Shown here one piece after another: positions 36,401 through 51,200 of a stretch of 64,000 bases of DNA. The stretch spans positions 18,198,999 through 18,262,998 of the forward strand of contig NC_058493.1 of NCBI RefSeq assembly GCF_020382885.2. The letters are read 5' to 3'. The first letter of the stretch is position 1. Each line of letters opens with the position of its first letter. Made by a program: the position numbers and the translations under genes. The notes under the pieces are model-generated. The model ran no database searches, was not told the DNA's origin, and saw only the letters and a program-made list of their open reading frames with translations. This stretch comes from Scatophagus argus. Lineage: Eukaryota; Chordata; Actinopteri; Scatophagidae.

Positions 36401-37992
36401 GCATCGTGGTCAAACAAGTGCAGTGATTCATAAATAAGTACAGCTCTTAAAAAAAAAAAAACGAAACAACAACAACATTTCTTTTTGTAAATCTGGATCG
36501 TTTCATACAGGATAAAAACGGTAAACAAGGTCGTTCTGTATTAAACTGGCAAAACAGAACTCAGTGCAGATATATACACACACAGAGGGACTCACAAATA
36601 CAGCCACACAGCCTAAAGTTCAAAGACACTCACCCACAGTGCAAACACACACATGCCCACATCCAATAGACAAAACGAACAGTGGAATGTGAAAAGACCC
36701 CCCCATATTATTACTCTCATTTGTTTCCATCATCCAGTCAGCACATGTTTTTTTGGAACTTGGGGGAGGTCACATTCAGGCAGTGAGACAAACATCTGGA
36801 AGACTGACTTGTATCTACTTTAAAACCCTCGAAATAATACAAAATCGGGTCTGATATCAACCTTGGACTCATAATTCTCTGTAAAAAATGAAAAAAGAGA
36901 AAGAGTTTGCAGTGTGTAAGGCCTCTTCCAGGCTTAATGCACAGATTAACGCAGCTCATTGTATCATGGGTGACAGGAACATCTGATTTCTCAACATTTT
37001 ACTATCCGTAACCTTAGCAAAGACTTTTACTGCCTGCATTCAAAAATTGCTATTTCACCCAAATCACAAAATATTAAATAAACAAATAAAATCTAAACTC
37101 AAGGTCCACTTTCTATCTTTTTTCTTTAGACTGCATCTCATGGTCCTCCCTCAGTGGGTTGAGTTTGCTCCACTGAATCCAAGATCTTATGATAAAAAAA
37201 ACCCCACACTGAACCACCTTGGTTTCCCTGCTTGCACAAAGTGCCACCATAGCACAACTAACAAATTGCTGAGCGGTGCTGTGCTGCAGCCTTTGCTTTC
37301 AGTGATTTTCGTGCTTTTAGCCCTGTCGCTGATGTCCTGGGCTTGGTGTGAATTGGTGCCACGCCACTGTGTGCACATTTACCGACATGTGACCTTCATT
37401 CAGCTGAACAAATAAGGGGACCTTGAGTGATTTTTTTTTTTTTATTTGCACTTGTCATGCCAACAAAAACAATATGTTGCCAACTTACCCCTGATGGTAT
37501 CAAGCCATGCAGACAATTTCAGTTTGGCTTTCTGTGCTGACACCCACCACCAAAATGTGATGGAGGCAAATGGAGTTTTGTTTGTTGTACTTAAGTAATT
37601 TATATTGTTTGGGGCAGTTGCTGTTTTCACAAATTTCTTTTAGTTCCAATAAAAACCATTCACAGAGGGATTTGTAGATCATTAATTTAAGGGCGTCAAT
37701 TAAAATCAAATCCACAGTGAAATCCTATTTATCTCCTCTGCATCTGAGTGGCAGCAGTGCCCTCAGGGGATCACACCCATACATGTAATACTGTGTGCTT
37801 TACTTGATACCGCTAGGCGTAAGTTAATGCTGCATGTGTGTTTGTGATTTGGGTGGACTGACCCTTTAACTTAAGTGACCTCCCCACATTTTCAGCTAAC
37901 AACAGTACCTTATTTTCACCATCATTATTGAGGGCAATGCTGTTTTCAACAATGTCAATCTTTAATTAGACTGTGCAAGTCCAACAATCTGC

Positions 37993-37997
<5 letters not shown>

Positions 37998-38088
<91 letters not shown>

Positions 38089-38102
38089 ACACACACTCAC
38101 AC
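37998..38102 (+). repeat. Compound (CT)n(CA)n microsatellite
   Basis: A CT run of about 35 bp passes directly into a CA run of about 60 bp. It is probably within the syt7 3' UTR or just downstream. Confidence 0.95.
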
Positions 38103-39192
38103 CGATTAACCCGCACTTCCACACTTACGGAAGCTGGCTTTTTGCTTATTTTCTGTGTCTGGAAGAACAGGTTGATTCTCTAAGTTCTTTTGAAAACCCA
38201 AAAATATAACACAACATTAATCACTTTACTCTTTTTTCCCCAAACTATGGGATTTCTTTTCCAAGAAAATAGTATTTTTTTTTTTTGTTTGTTTTGTTTT
38301 GTTTTTTTTTTTTACACTTGCCCTATTGGACCAGAGTTAAATGTCGATGTTCATTTTTTTTGTTGTTGTTGGAGAACTTCATTTGGGGTTACAGCACATC
38401 ACCCACAGCACGCACAGACAACGAAGGGTTCCAGCCAAGGGAGAATTATTACAGCGGTGCCAGAGAAAGAGTGAAAAGTGTAAAAATAATAATAAAAAAC
38501 AGATTAAACACAAGTTGAGAGTCCAATTCCAAATACAGACCATCAATCTCCCATTGCCTGTGTCGATTTTCCTTTGTCAGGCATTTTAAGGGTATGGAGG
38601 AATAGTGATTATAACGGAAAAGGACTTGGACACAGAGGTGAGGAGTGGAAGATTCCTCACTGCAACGCCAGATGTCAGGTGGTAAATGGGTCGCACAGGT
38701 CAGCGCCATTGAGGCATGTTTGAGTGCAGCCTGTCTTGTCACCACTGAGAATGGTGGGAATATCAGTCCCATCCACTTTTAGTTGTTTGTTTGTATTCAT
38801 GGGTGGCAAGAGGTACTGCTCTGCTGTTAAACACTGGGAATGTGTGACGAGGTGGAGGAAAGACTGAGGGGCGAAACAAAACGGATCTCTCATAGGGCAC
38901 AAGTAGGAAGTAGTGAGTAAAGACATCAAGGACATTTTTATGTTCAGACATGGGGATGAGAGGGGGTCAGGTGGGAATCAGGACTTGACAAGGATGAAAT
39001 TTAAAGATGGTGTCACGAGGACTGAGGGCGGAGGATATCAAAGAGGCCTGAGAACAAAGAGATGACACACAATATCTGCAGCCCATGACTGCAATTGGGG
39101 GTGTTGGAGATATGTGCAGAGGGTAGTGGCTAAGAAGCTGATGCTGAATTCTCAGGGGAAAAACACTGTAGGCAGGTTGGCTGCTGGGTTCC

Positions 39193-39297
39193 TCAGGCCT
39201 TGAGAGCGTGCCACTGGGACACGGCAGTGCGAGGATGACCCATCATGTCTTTCCAGTGTTTTACTTCTGCGGGGCCACTCTTCCATGAAAGATAAAT
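39193..39297 (-). CDS. syt7: syt7 last coding exon (C2B end)
   Basis: It encodes [20 protein letters not shown] and then [14 protein letters not shown] and the stop TGA. This closely matches the mammalian SYT7 C-terminus, including the Trp-His-x-Leu ending typical of synaptotagmins that matters for docking and neurexin binding. The acceptor is tttctcacag. Confidence 0.95.
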   Translation of the reverse strand: MYLSWKSGPAEVKHWKDMMGHPRTAVSQWHALKA

Positions 39298-42200
39298 CTG
39301 TGAGAAAGACAGAACCAGTGTAACACATGTTATATCACAGAGTTTGGTGTTATTCTTTTGAAAGCCTCCCCTAAAATGCTAATAATGATAATTAGAATAC
39401 AAAATATGAGGTATTAAGTAAAAACAAAACAAAACAAAACCTTACTGTGAGCATGAAGTCTAACCGTACTTTCCCCACTAAGCCTGCCAGTTAAATTCCA
39501 AATTTAACTAAAATCCAGGGCAGAAAAAGAGCCATTAGAGGAAGAGATTTCACTTGCTGAAATAGTGTGTTAAAGTCCAATGCTGACACTAATGAAGATA
39601 AAACACTGTAATTCTGCTGTAAAAACAAACTCCTGATGTGTACACATCATAGGAAGTACTGTTGCATTGTCCTTCGACCAGTTTCAAGTTATTTATGAAT
39701 GTGGTATAATAGGAAACATATTATGACTGCTGTGTGTAGGCAGATAATATATATCATTAGGCTGTAGCACCTGCTATTAATGTATGAATGACAGAGTGTA
39801 TGACATTCAGTGTACAGCTCAAAGATTATTCTTAGAGTGTCTGAAGGATCACAGATTTGATTTGAGCTTCATTTGAATATTTCCAACGCACAGAAATCAC
39901 AAATTCTGGATTCTGTTAGAGCTCTGTTCTTCAGTTTATATCTACACTTACAGAGAAATGGGTATCTGTGTTGCTGTGGTTACTGTGAAGTTGAGCTCTG
40001 ATATTTGAATCAGTAATGAGATAAATTTGGTGTTGATGAAATAATGGAATAGCAGAAACTAAGGCAATGCTTTATTTTATGGGTTTATAAATTCCTAATA
40101 ATTTCCTAAGAAGTTTCCTGAAAAGAACAAATTAATTTGGCAACAGTTACAGCCAAAGCAAAGACAGTGTTGAATTGTTACACTTCCAGTGAATTAATCC
40201 AATTAACTCCAATTAATTGTTGAGCCAGCATAGCCTCAACTCTTTCAGTCAGTGCACACAAGCTTCAGCTGAACATGTTAAAATGTGTCTCTACAGGAAA
40301 CCACACAGTGGAACATATAAGAAGAATTAAGATTTCTTTTTTTAATTAAGCAATGACTGAATATTTATTTCTGTTTAAAATGGAGCAGTTCTTTCAAAGA
40401 GATTTTTTTCAGAAAGCAAGAAATTAGCTGACTGCAACTAAACTCTACTAACTAAAATAACTCTCATGACTTGCATTTATGTTCTCCGCAATTAGCATGA
40501 AATTACACAATTTTTCCAGGAAACAATTTGAGAAATAATTAGGAAATAACACATTAACTAACCAAATGAGAAAACCAAAAAAGTTTCTCTTTGTGCAATA
40601 GATCACTGAGAAATTTGGACTAGCCAATCTGCTCTTTATTGTCATAGCTGGTATTTTCTCAGAAACAAGTAATAAATGGACAAGAATGCAACACATCAAA
40701 AAGGATATTCCAGTTTGTATAGTTAGCAAATTTGGACACAACTTTACCATTTGGTCTAAATGGAAAATGCATATTTTTGGGGGTCACTCTATTAAATGTG
40801 CATGTACTGCATGTCACGCTTATTGACCGCTGGTGTCTAAATAACAACAATATTTAAACTCATGTCTAACTCTTCTCTGTTGTATACTTATTCAAAGCAG
40901 AAGGTCGGTCTGCGCGTTCCAGCAGAGGTCAGTAGAGACTGGCTCAGTGATCAACTGCCGCTGATGGGCTGTCACAGAGTCAGAAGAAGAAGAAGAAGAA
41001 GAAGAAGAAGGAAGAAGCAAAGAAGAGAGAAGGAGATACCTTTCCAATGACATCATTGCGACTGAGTCTGTCCTTGTCCATGACAGTGATAATTATGGTG
41101 GTCTCCCTCAGCACGTGGGCAGGCACGTCAAAGGGGAAGGACTCGTTGAAAACAGGGTTCAGACAGCGCTTCATTACCACTGTCTTCTTCTTCTCCACGC
41201 GCTTGTCCTTGTGCATCAACCACACTTTTACATAGGGGTCTGAGGAGGGAGGGAAATGCCAGTTTGCATGCTGCTTACAATATCTCACTCGTGTCTGAAT
41301 GCAATGTTAGTTTGTGTGCTATTTTTTAGTGATGACCAAAAAACAGTTTCATTTCGAAGCAGCAGTGATGTAGAAGGCAATAATAAAAAAGACATGCAAG
41401 ACGAAGGAGCATGTGTACCAGAAGTGCCTCCGATGTCCATGGCTTTGAGGTTGCGGGCTTTGATGATGCTCACAGTGATGGTGTTGGCTGTAGGGTTGTA
41501 GCACAGAGACACCAGCAGATCCCCTCGACTCCCCTTGAGAAATTGTACACAACAACAGCGGAATTGTTTACTTTTTTATTCCCTTTTCACATTGCCCCCC
41601 CGTTGCTTTCTGTGTATTTCTGTTTCTTCCTTCATCTACCTGTCAGCCTCTTCATATTCCCTTCTATCTCCCACCAGCATGCTGCCACATCTCCCCTGGG
41701 AGCATTACCACAGCCAGGGATGACATCACCCGTTACATTCTGTCCCATCTTCTCTTTCCCCTCCTCCCTCTTCTCCCTGTTTGTCTCCTTTCTTTTACCT
41801 CCTTCTGTCCTTCCCCTTATTTTCCACCCTACTCACGCTGCCATCGCTGCATGGTTTCAGTTCCTTCCAGAAAGTCTGCATGTTGGCCAGGTCCAGTTTG
41901 TTGAGGGGGATGGACACCTCTCCTATGGGGTCATTCCTGCTGAAGCGGTCATAGTCGAGAACCTGCAAGTACAGAGTCCTCTGGACCACCTTCTCGTAGG
42001 GGAAACCTGAGACAGAAATAGACACAACACAGGCCTGATAGGTCACAGAGATGCAAAGAGGAAAGAGACAGCTTAAGAGTGCCTGCATGTGATGTTTAAT
42101 GTATTAAGACAGCCATCAGACCTTCAAACAAGAAGGTCTCATTCCAATGGGGGTTTAGATTCTTCCTCTTGACTTTGGTCTCCAGTTTGTGCTTCTTGTC

Positions 42201-45200
42201 TGGCAGCAGGTAGAGTTTGACAAATGGATCAGAAGTGCCGGAAAAGTCCTTAGCAGGCAAATCCTGGCCCTTGAGAATTTTGACAGTGAGGGTGGAGTCC
42301 TGAAAACTGTATCCAACACTGAACTGAATACGACCGAGCTTCTCACGCACTGGCCCCTCATGATCATCTTCCTCCGAGCCTGGAGACAACTAACAGATAC
42401 AGAAGGAAGAGGAGATAAATGTTTGTTTTTTTTAATATTATTTTTTAAAACATTAAAAACACCTGTCGATGTAACACAAAACAATCAATTGCACAGCAAC
42501 CATGAAGTTGTTGGTGGGATCCCACTAAATAGGAATCTTAGGATGCTGTTCCAAGGGGTGCACTAATTCTACACTTCAACATAAAGACACAGTTCCTAAC
42601 TGGCAAACTAAAATAATGTTATGTCACAGGGCTGCTGTCTGCTGTGCGATACAGGCAGAAAGCGTCCATAGCCGCGTGGAGATGAGAGGCAGGTTATCTG
42701 TTGGTAGACAGACCCTCTGACTGATGTTGACATGGCCTGGAGGGATGGAGAGAAATCCAGTTTAAAAGTGCTATCTGATGGTGGAGGAGCTGGAGGCATT
42801 ACTTAAGGAGCAGTTCCAGAAATTTAATATCCAATTCCATATTCTCCCACATATTTCTAATGGTGTTGCTCAGCCTCATTCTCCATGCTGAATATGATCA
42901 CTTTTCATTATGCAGTCCTCCACCCAACAGCTGGCCTAAATTGCTTTTCCCCATTTTCTGTGTTGGGTGTTCTCTCCTCAAGTCCTCCATTGTCATTCAA
43001 TCCCTAAATTTTACTCTCTAGTTTCTATTTCTGAAACAAAAACAACCCATGTGCAGTAGATGCAAATTCTCTAGGAGCCTGAAAGATGGATTGGATACAT
43101 CTAGTGGTATTCTAGCCCAAATATTTTGTTGTTAAGAAGTTCATTGAAAAGATCAAAGTCAACAATGAATTTATACTAACAAGCATGAGGGGTGACTGAT
43201 AAATCAGTGGCCTAAAGCAGAAGAACATGAGACATAAAGCTCTCATTTCATGCATGTGCAGCTCAGTTCTATGAGTGGTTATTCAGTAAATTTGAAGTTA
43301 AGCGCTCTTGTAGTATTTCTGTTTTGGGTTTGACTCCTTCTACCTTTGGCCAGGAGCTTATCAATGACCCACTGATCTATACTGTTCTCCTAAAACATTA
43401 TTTTATTATTTATTTTTTTATTTATTTAAACTAACTAACCTAACTAGCCCAAAAAATATGTACCAATCCACAGCTGAAAATAGTCCCCAACAAATTATTT
43501 ATCCTTTTCTTTAAAAAAATGAAAGAATATTCCCAATCATTTTTAAAATAAACAGACTTGGTTGAGAAAGTTCTGAGAGACAGACTTATGGATTGTCGGT
43601 TTTGGTTTTTTCACGGGAGTGGCTGACAATAACAAAAAAATTAAATGAAAAAAAAAAAAACTGAGACAGAAACAGAACATTCTCTGTCTTATCAAACAAA
43701 CACAGCATATATAAACACTGCAAATTTGTAAATGTGTCAAGCCCAAGCCAAAGACACACTTGCATCACGCTCTCCATGGCTTTGTGAGCATCGCAAAAAA
43801 TGAGAGCAGTGTCAGAGTACATCCTGATAAGAACCATGTGATGCTGACAGGTCCCCATCCTACCCCCAACCCCTATCACCTGAGATGCTTGAAAGGGTTG
43901 GACATATACACACTTTGACATTCAGTGCCGTTTCTCAGAGTCCTTTTAGTCTATGGAATGAGGTCTGTCATTGCTTCCTCCACAGCAGCACAAGTGGCTC
44001 AAAAGTGCTGGACGGGTATTTTCAGCATTAAAAGAGATTGCGTAATATATAGACGCCTTTGGCAAAACTGCCCACAATGAGCATTATCTTTAAGCGCCAT
44101 CACAGTGAATTCCTAAGACACACCATGAACCCACATAATTACACAGTGCTCATACCCTTCTCTGCCATATTCTCACAGCACCCACAGCACTGCATGTTCT
44201 TTCACAGCTAATTACCGAACCTCGCTGAATAAGGTGCACGTCCCCTCCCCTCCCAGTGTCTCACTTCAGGGTGATGATTACTGTATATTTCAGTTAGCTA
44301 AGAAACAGGCAGTAACTAACTGTGATGCTCTACAGGTGGGTGAGCTGAGCTGAGTGGGATGAAGACGGTACTCTTTGAATGATGAAAGACTTGTGAGGAG
44401 GGAGCATTTCTCATCGGACTTCGCTCAATTGAACTGAAGTGTGTAGGCTCTCTCTTCTCACCATCTCCTCCAGAACCAACACAACGTCTTATTGGTATGT
44501 GGTAGACAAATAAATGTAAATGCCTAATGCAAAATTTAAAGGATAATTACGTTCATTACAACTTTGGTGTTATTTTTGTAGCTTGCCCCTACAAAACATT
44601 GCACGAACTAATATCACCTGCTTTTTAAAACTATGCTTATGATGGTGATTAATTACTTATCAGTTCAAGTCCTATTTTGAGGTTTTTGAATTAGTTTCGT
44701 ACTTCCTACCTCCACATCCTTGTCTCAAGGCCTGCATGTAACTTTCATCTTAGATTAGAAAAGATGATCTGGAAGCACCGTTTGTGTCTTTCATCCATCT
44801 CATTTATTATGATTTAAAAGGCTATGCTGACAGCAGTCTTGCTCTTAATATAGATGAGTTCAGCAATGCGGAAAAGAGACCACAGATGAGTTAGTGGTGT
44901 GTCAGTAAAATGTGTCTCATGCGGCTACGGATGTACTGTGTTGATATTGTGTGTTACCATGAGCATGTCACTGGTGACCGAGTTGGCCAAGTCAGAAACA
45001 GAGGAGTTGGCATCATGGCGGCGTCCAGTCTCATCTGGAGTCTGGCCTCTGGGGCTGCTGCCTGGTTTGTTACCTGGAGTTCTGTTAAAATGGACACAAA
45101 CACATATATATTCACATAAATGTGCTTGTATTCTGCTCTGGTGTACATCAAATGTACCTTTTTTTTCAAGGTTTTGACCTGGGATTCAGTTCCAGTGAAG

Positions 45201-48200
45201 GCTCTACATATTGAGGATGGACGGACTGGAACACCAATTGCATGCCAGAGCTTCAACATCATTACACAACCTCTTTCTAAAACCTTTCTAAAATGTGGAC
45301 AACTTCTCCCCCCAAAAGTGGAGGCTGTCATGGTAGACTCTGGAGGGAGTGCTACAGCCTGCAAGATGAGGGTTATGTGACAGAAGGAGGCAGTCGAAAG
45401 CATAAGTAGGCCACCTTTCAGTAGCCATTCTTATTCCTTAGGTGTTTGTACTCTAAAAATCAGTGGCAATGCACACAATGTGACTGTCATGGATGAACAA
45501 GTAAAATTTTCTTCAGCAAAGGAGAAAAATAGCCTTTTCTGTCTTTAATCTCTACACTATTTAGTTTCACCTTATTTCTGTGTTTCAAATATAAGCTAAT
45601 CAGTATTTAAAGCTGACACTGTGGGAAATACACTTATTACTTACCTGCCAAGAGTTAGATGACAAGATGGATGCCACTTTCACATCTGTACACTAAATAT
45701 GAAGCTGGACTTAGCTTAGCTTAGCATGCAAACTGGAAACAGAGGGAAACAGCTAGCCTGACTCTGTCCAAAGGTAACCAGCACCTCTTAAGCTCACTAA
45801 TTTACACAATACCTTGTTTTAATTTGTGACAGCCAAACTGGAAAAATGGAAAGTTGTGGTTTTACTGCTTTTCTTGGCTAGGTGTCTTGTAGTGACTAAC
45901 AGGGTCCTGGCAGTGGCTTCATGTTTACTGTGCAAACATGGATGTGGTAACACTCTCCTCATTTTACCTACCTCATGGTAAAAAAATTTCCAAAAATCAA
46001 AACCTGACATTGTATTGCCCAGTGTTTTGGGATCGTGTTGTGCAATAGTCACATAAGAATGGACAGCAGAAATGAAATTTTTACATGTCTGCATACTTTT
46101 GGCCATGTACCTCAAGGAACAAATACCGCGGGGAGCCCCAATGCTGCAACAGTATTGGATTAAATTAGCAAAAACAGTCATATGGAACTTTTTTTATTTA
46201 TTTATTTATTTTTGCTGTATTTATATTTAGTAAACAAGGCTCCAAGCTAAACATACACCACTGTGAGACTTAAAGGGTAAAAACAAATAGGACTAGTATT
46301 GACAAATAGGTCTGATGAGCACTTATTGCTGTGAGAAACAAGACCCAGGGAGAAAAAACAGAAAGAATCAGAGAAACAGAAATAGCGAGCGAGGGAGCAA
46401 GTGGGCTATAAAACACAAAGGTAAAGGCAGAAATGAGATTAGATGAAGGTATTGTGGGAAAGATGATCCGAGAAGGAAAGATAAATTTGAAGACTTATCT
46501 GTGCACCGAGGTTGAGAAAAAGTGAAGGAGAGGATTTGTCTCTGTTAAGACTCGCAGATTAATAGAATGAACAAAGTGAGGTTACTGACACAAATTAATG
46601 TGAGACTGAGACATTGTCAGACACACACACAATGACACACACAAACAACAGCTGAAAGAGAGACTGAGTAGAGTGGGGAGATGGAGTAAAAAACATAAAC
46701 AGACCAGATTTGGCTTTGGGTGGAGAGCTGGATGCTCCCAAGCAGAGAGAGGAAGCAAACTGACAAGTTACATGGGCAAACAAAATAGAAAGAGAGGCTG
46801 CAGAAGGAAGGGTGAGAGATGGACAGAGTTTGTACAGCAAAGAGACAAGTGAGAGTGCACAAAAGGAACACAGAGAGGAGGAGAAAAGGATATGGCGTGG
46901 AAGAGAAAAGAATTGATTTGTCACTGTGCGCTTATTTCCTCTGATTTGCAGGTCAGTGCACCAACAATGCAGCACAGACTTAATTCAAATCGTAATGGCT
47001 TCTGTTTCAGGGACTTGCCAAATACGGCTTGCTTTCTCATGCATCTGCTGACAAAGACATCTGAAACATTGTTTTTCCTCACAGGTCAAACTGGCATCCG
47101 CAGAGAAAGATAAAAATGTTCAATTATAGCTGCTAATATCAACCCCTAATACATAAGGGAACAATGTGTTAAACTATCTTAAAATAATTACATAACACAT
47201 AGCAGTCACGCATATAACACCTGGCTGTCTCGCTGTGCCACTGAGTGGACTCCCATCTGTACTGTGGTGCTCTGTGTTGAAGGACTGTTTTACCTATTTT
47301 AGCCTGTTCACTAAAAAAAAGTGTCATCATAGCTTCTCACTTTACAAAGCATGCCAGACAAGTTTAGATAATGTTACCTGATAAATGAATTATTTGTTGT
47401 TATTTCCTGTTGTATATTTATTATCGCATTCGTTTTTTGCAAGGATACTTATGACTCACTGAGTCATTAATTCTCATCCTAAAAGGGTTTGATTTCACTC
47501 CAGTCCAGCCTCTGCTTTCAGTTTATTTACTATGAAATGAAAATCAGTATGCAGATGCTTAAAACCTGCCTGCAGTCCATCAGTATTCTGTCATCTTTAT
47601 GTTTTCAAACATATGTTTTCAGTGTGTGGGAATGAAGAAAAACAAATTGTGTTCACGCTTCACAACTGTGATGTCTAAGTGGTTGCTTAGCTTTCAGATA
47701 GATTTTATAGCACAACAGCTACCACCTGAAGTTTATGTTTAACTTCACTCTTTTAAGGATCTCTTATGATGACAAACTGTTTCATACTCCCCCTCTAAAC
47801 AGTTCAATTGCAGCTCAGCAACTTGGATGACTCTTTAGAGGGATTTCCCATCTGACTGTAGAGCACATAATATCTGCCCGTCAGCTGTCTATCCAAAGAG
47901 TCTATAAACGCTTACTTGTAGGAGGGGTTGGACCAATGACAGCTCATTGAACTCTACTAAATAAGCATCCAACATACAAGACAGAGACCCCATTAATCTC
48001 AAACAATCAAGAACACATAAACACAGTCAGGAATTTTCTCCATTATTTACAACGGAGGGTCTGCATTTCACTCTGCTGTGCTACTTTGAAAATTTGGCTA
48101 TAAATCATTTCCACCATGCAGAGCACATGCAGTACCTTAACACAGTGCATATAAAATGGCTGTAGTTTATGCAGGCCTGCATATTTTATGTTTTCTTCCC

Positions 48201-51200
48201 CTAACTGTAAAAATATTCACTGCTCTGTCTGCTCCAGTCTGTTAGACTGTTTTTGTAGCATCTCTATAAATTTGAAATTAAAGTCGGTTGCACCAGAAAA
48301 CCGCAGGAGAAAGATTTCATTAACAAAGCAGATACTCCAAACCTTTAGATTAATCTAATTCAAAACACAAATAAAGTAACCGAACAAAATGATTAAATTA
48401 TTTGGAGTTATGTGAAATACATCCGATTTATTGTATGTGACAGCGATGACATGTGAGGTATGGCGTTTATAAGCAGAAATGGATGCTTTCTGCTTTAAGA
48501 AGGACAAAAATATGCTCGTTCTCCCACAACAATTTCCTAATTTTATTACATCTTTCTTTCCTTACTCTCTTACGTTTTCTCCTGCATTGTGGATCTCGCA
48601 TGATTTGTCATTTACAAAGAGATTTTACTGCAGTCACACACTCTGACAAAGATTTCATGCCAAAATGTGTCAGCAGGTTTGTCAGACAGTAAGCTATAAA
48701 TAAAGTTTCGCAAAATGATAAGAATATCAGATGATTCTTTCTCTTTTTCCACTTGAATTTGTTTTAGGAAAAACACACATTTAAACAAAATAAACTTACT
48801 AAATAACACACTTGTTTCATCCACACCAATTTCCAATTAGATGAGTAGAGTTGCGGGGGCTGCTTTTCATAGTCGCCACAGATTAAGATATGATGACATG
48901 AAAGGCAAATAAAGACCTGCTGCTGCACAGAGTGTCCTTGAATCATGAATCACACGCCTGGAGGACAGACAGCAATTGGGTGTGGTAGTAAAGTGAGTTT
49001 ATCCATGCGTGTAAACATACAGATTTACCCACTGTCAAATACACCCACATGAACACACACACACATGCTAACCCCCTTACTCCCAGTGAAGGGAAATCTT
49101 AAAGCTTCAGCAAGCCAAAACATTTTGGACAATGCTATGCTTACAACTTTGTGCCAGCAGTTTGTTGAAGGCCCTTTTCTATTCCAGCATGACTGTGCCC
49201 CAGAGCACAAAGCAAAGTCTATAAAGACATGGTTGGATGAGTTTGGTATGGAAAAACCCGATTGGCCCACACAGAGCCCAGACCTCAACCCCATAAAACA
49301 CCTTTGGGATGAACTGGAACTGAGACTGCGAGTCAGGCTTTTTGGCCCAACAATGTCTGACCTCACAAATGCTCTTCTGCATGAATGGGAAAAAATTCCC
49401 ATAGAAACGCTCCAAAATCTTGTGGAAAGCCTTCCCTGCAGGGTGGAAGCTGTTATAGCTGCAAAGCTGTCTGTGTATTTAGAATGCAATTTCTTTAAAG
49501 ACCCTGTTGGTGTAATGGTCTGTTGTCCCAATACTTTTGTCTATGTAGTGTATCTCAACCAGACATGACAATATCTTCAGATTAGCTTTTTGTACAGAGA
49601 TATAAAGAAAACAATGGAGAACCATTGCAGAAATACTCTTGTATAAAAATAAGGGAGAAGGGATTATTTTTCTTCCACTCAATTCTCACTGAGAACAACT
49701 GAATTATTCTTGCTGCAGTTATTTATGACAAAACCAGAAATATTTTTTTTTTAATTAATTTTTAATTTTTTTTAATTTAAATTTTTTTTTTTCAGTTTTT
49801 TTCCCCCTGGTAATCTGAAAGTTAAATATTCATGCACACATATCATGGCATGGTGATTAACTTAAGAATTTGCCCAAACAGAAAGAAAAAAAATATCCCT
49901 AACTATGAGCTGCGCCCTTTCTGCCTGCTAGTGACTATCTCGTCTAAAACACAACACCAGTTACATAATTCATTCTTTAGAGGTTGTTGTAACCATGACT
50001 ACTGAAATGTGTGCTCCCACTTAAGGTTGTACTCACTACCACCATGTATTTTACTCGGAGGTTGCAGTAACCATGGTAACAGGAGTCTTCAAAAGAGGAC
50101 TGTAAAATTCAAGGAAGTTCCACGGAGAGGGGCATATATTGAAAATAGCAAAAAGCCCACAGGGCAACGGGACCAAACATTTAGAAAGCCTTTTGAAACA
50201 CACTCCTGGAACACACTCTGAATGCCCTCATACCCACACTTCTCCAAGCCCCTGTAACCCTGTGAATGCACCAGAGCACAGACCACCGGGTATGTGTGAG
50301 CTCATGCTGAAAATGGCTGATTCATAAATGTAAAATAAAGTGTAGAACAACCTCCAGCCCTGATACTCAAAACAACAGGCAATGGCACAAATGTGCAGCG
50401 ATGGAGTTATGTTCTTTCCTGTGTATACAGTCTGCAAACTCTGATCTCACACTGCACTTCACAGTTTTTGATGCAGATGTAGAAATACGAATGAACTACC
50501 AGCAACTGTGTCCCAGCAACCAGCAGCAAAACTAATGAGCACCCACACAAACACGCAATCCTCTTGAAGGTCGAGGGTAACGTCCCAGGAGAATGCCCAC
50601 TTCGATCTGACGCACTGAAAGTCAAAACCTTGATTATTGACCTCATGGCCTCAATCTGGGACTGAGTTGTGAGCCATCTTCTGTGCAATTGGACAAAGCA
50701 GGTCATTGCATCCCAGGGGACAATCAGAGAGATCTCAGCTCCTCCTCTGTCACACGTGCATTGTCTGTTCGAAAGTCTTGGAGAGTCTGTTTAGTACTGA
50801 CTAAAAACACTGCTTCATTCATCCAGCTTTGATAAAAGCATATCATATAAGCTTACAAGATAAGCAACCGGATCAGGAAAAAAAGAAAATTCAAGCAAGG
50901 GTCTAGCATTAAAGAAGCGCGGGCAGGAGAGAGCGTCTTCAACAGATGATTCAGAGCAGGCAGAGCAGCATTCAGCCCAAACTTACTGGACAACAACAAT
51001 TTTAATCAGTGTGTTTGTGTTTTCACACGACTCATAATCAAATATTTACTCCATGTGACTATATTGTCCTGCTGCAAGCCACCATATAGCTGAGACACAG
51101 GAAACTATGGGATGTCTGCACATGCATATTTAGCTTCTGTCTGTTTGCCTAGAGATAACTAAATGTATGAACGCAGAGATGTGAAGTTTTGATTTTGTCA

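Larger units (their letters stand above)
32613..39192. other. Intergenic DNA and probable syt7 3' UTR
   Basis: No coding exon is supported between sdhaf2 and the last syt7 exon. The right part is transcribed from the minus strand if syt7 has a multi-kilobase 3' UTR as in other vertebrates; an A-rich AATAAA context on the minus strand near 37437-37446 is one candidate end. Poly-T runs at about 35721-35739 and 35950-35971 and the CT/CA microsatellite are present. I see no lrrc10b or ppp1r32 exon, the genes that lie between SDHAF2 and SYT7 in human. Confidence 0.45.

Noticed and set aside
38041-38095. Regular repeats that might suggest a CRISPR-like or tandem array
   Set aside because: A simple CA dinucleotide microsatellite; no spaced direct repeats exist anywhere in the window.
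50407-50706. Possible extra syt7 exon after an acceptor-like gactttcag
   Set aside because: No homology to any SYT7 isoform I know and no convincing donor of matching phase.
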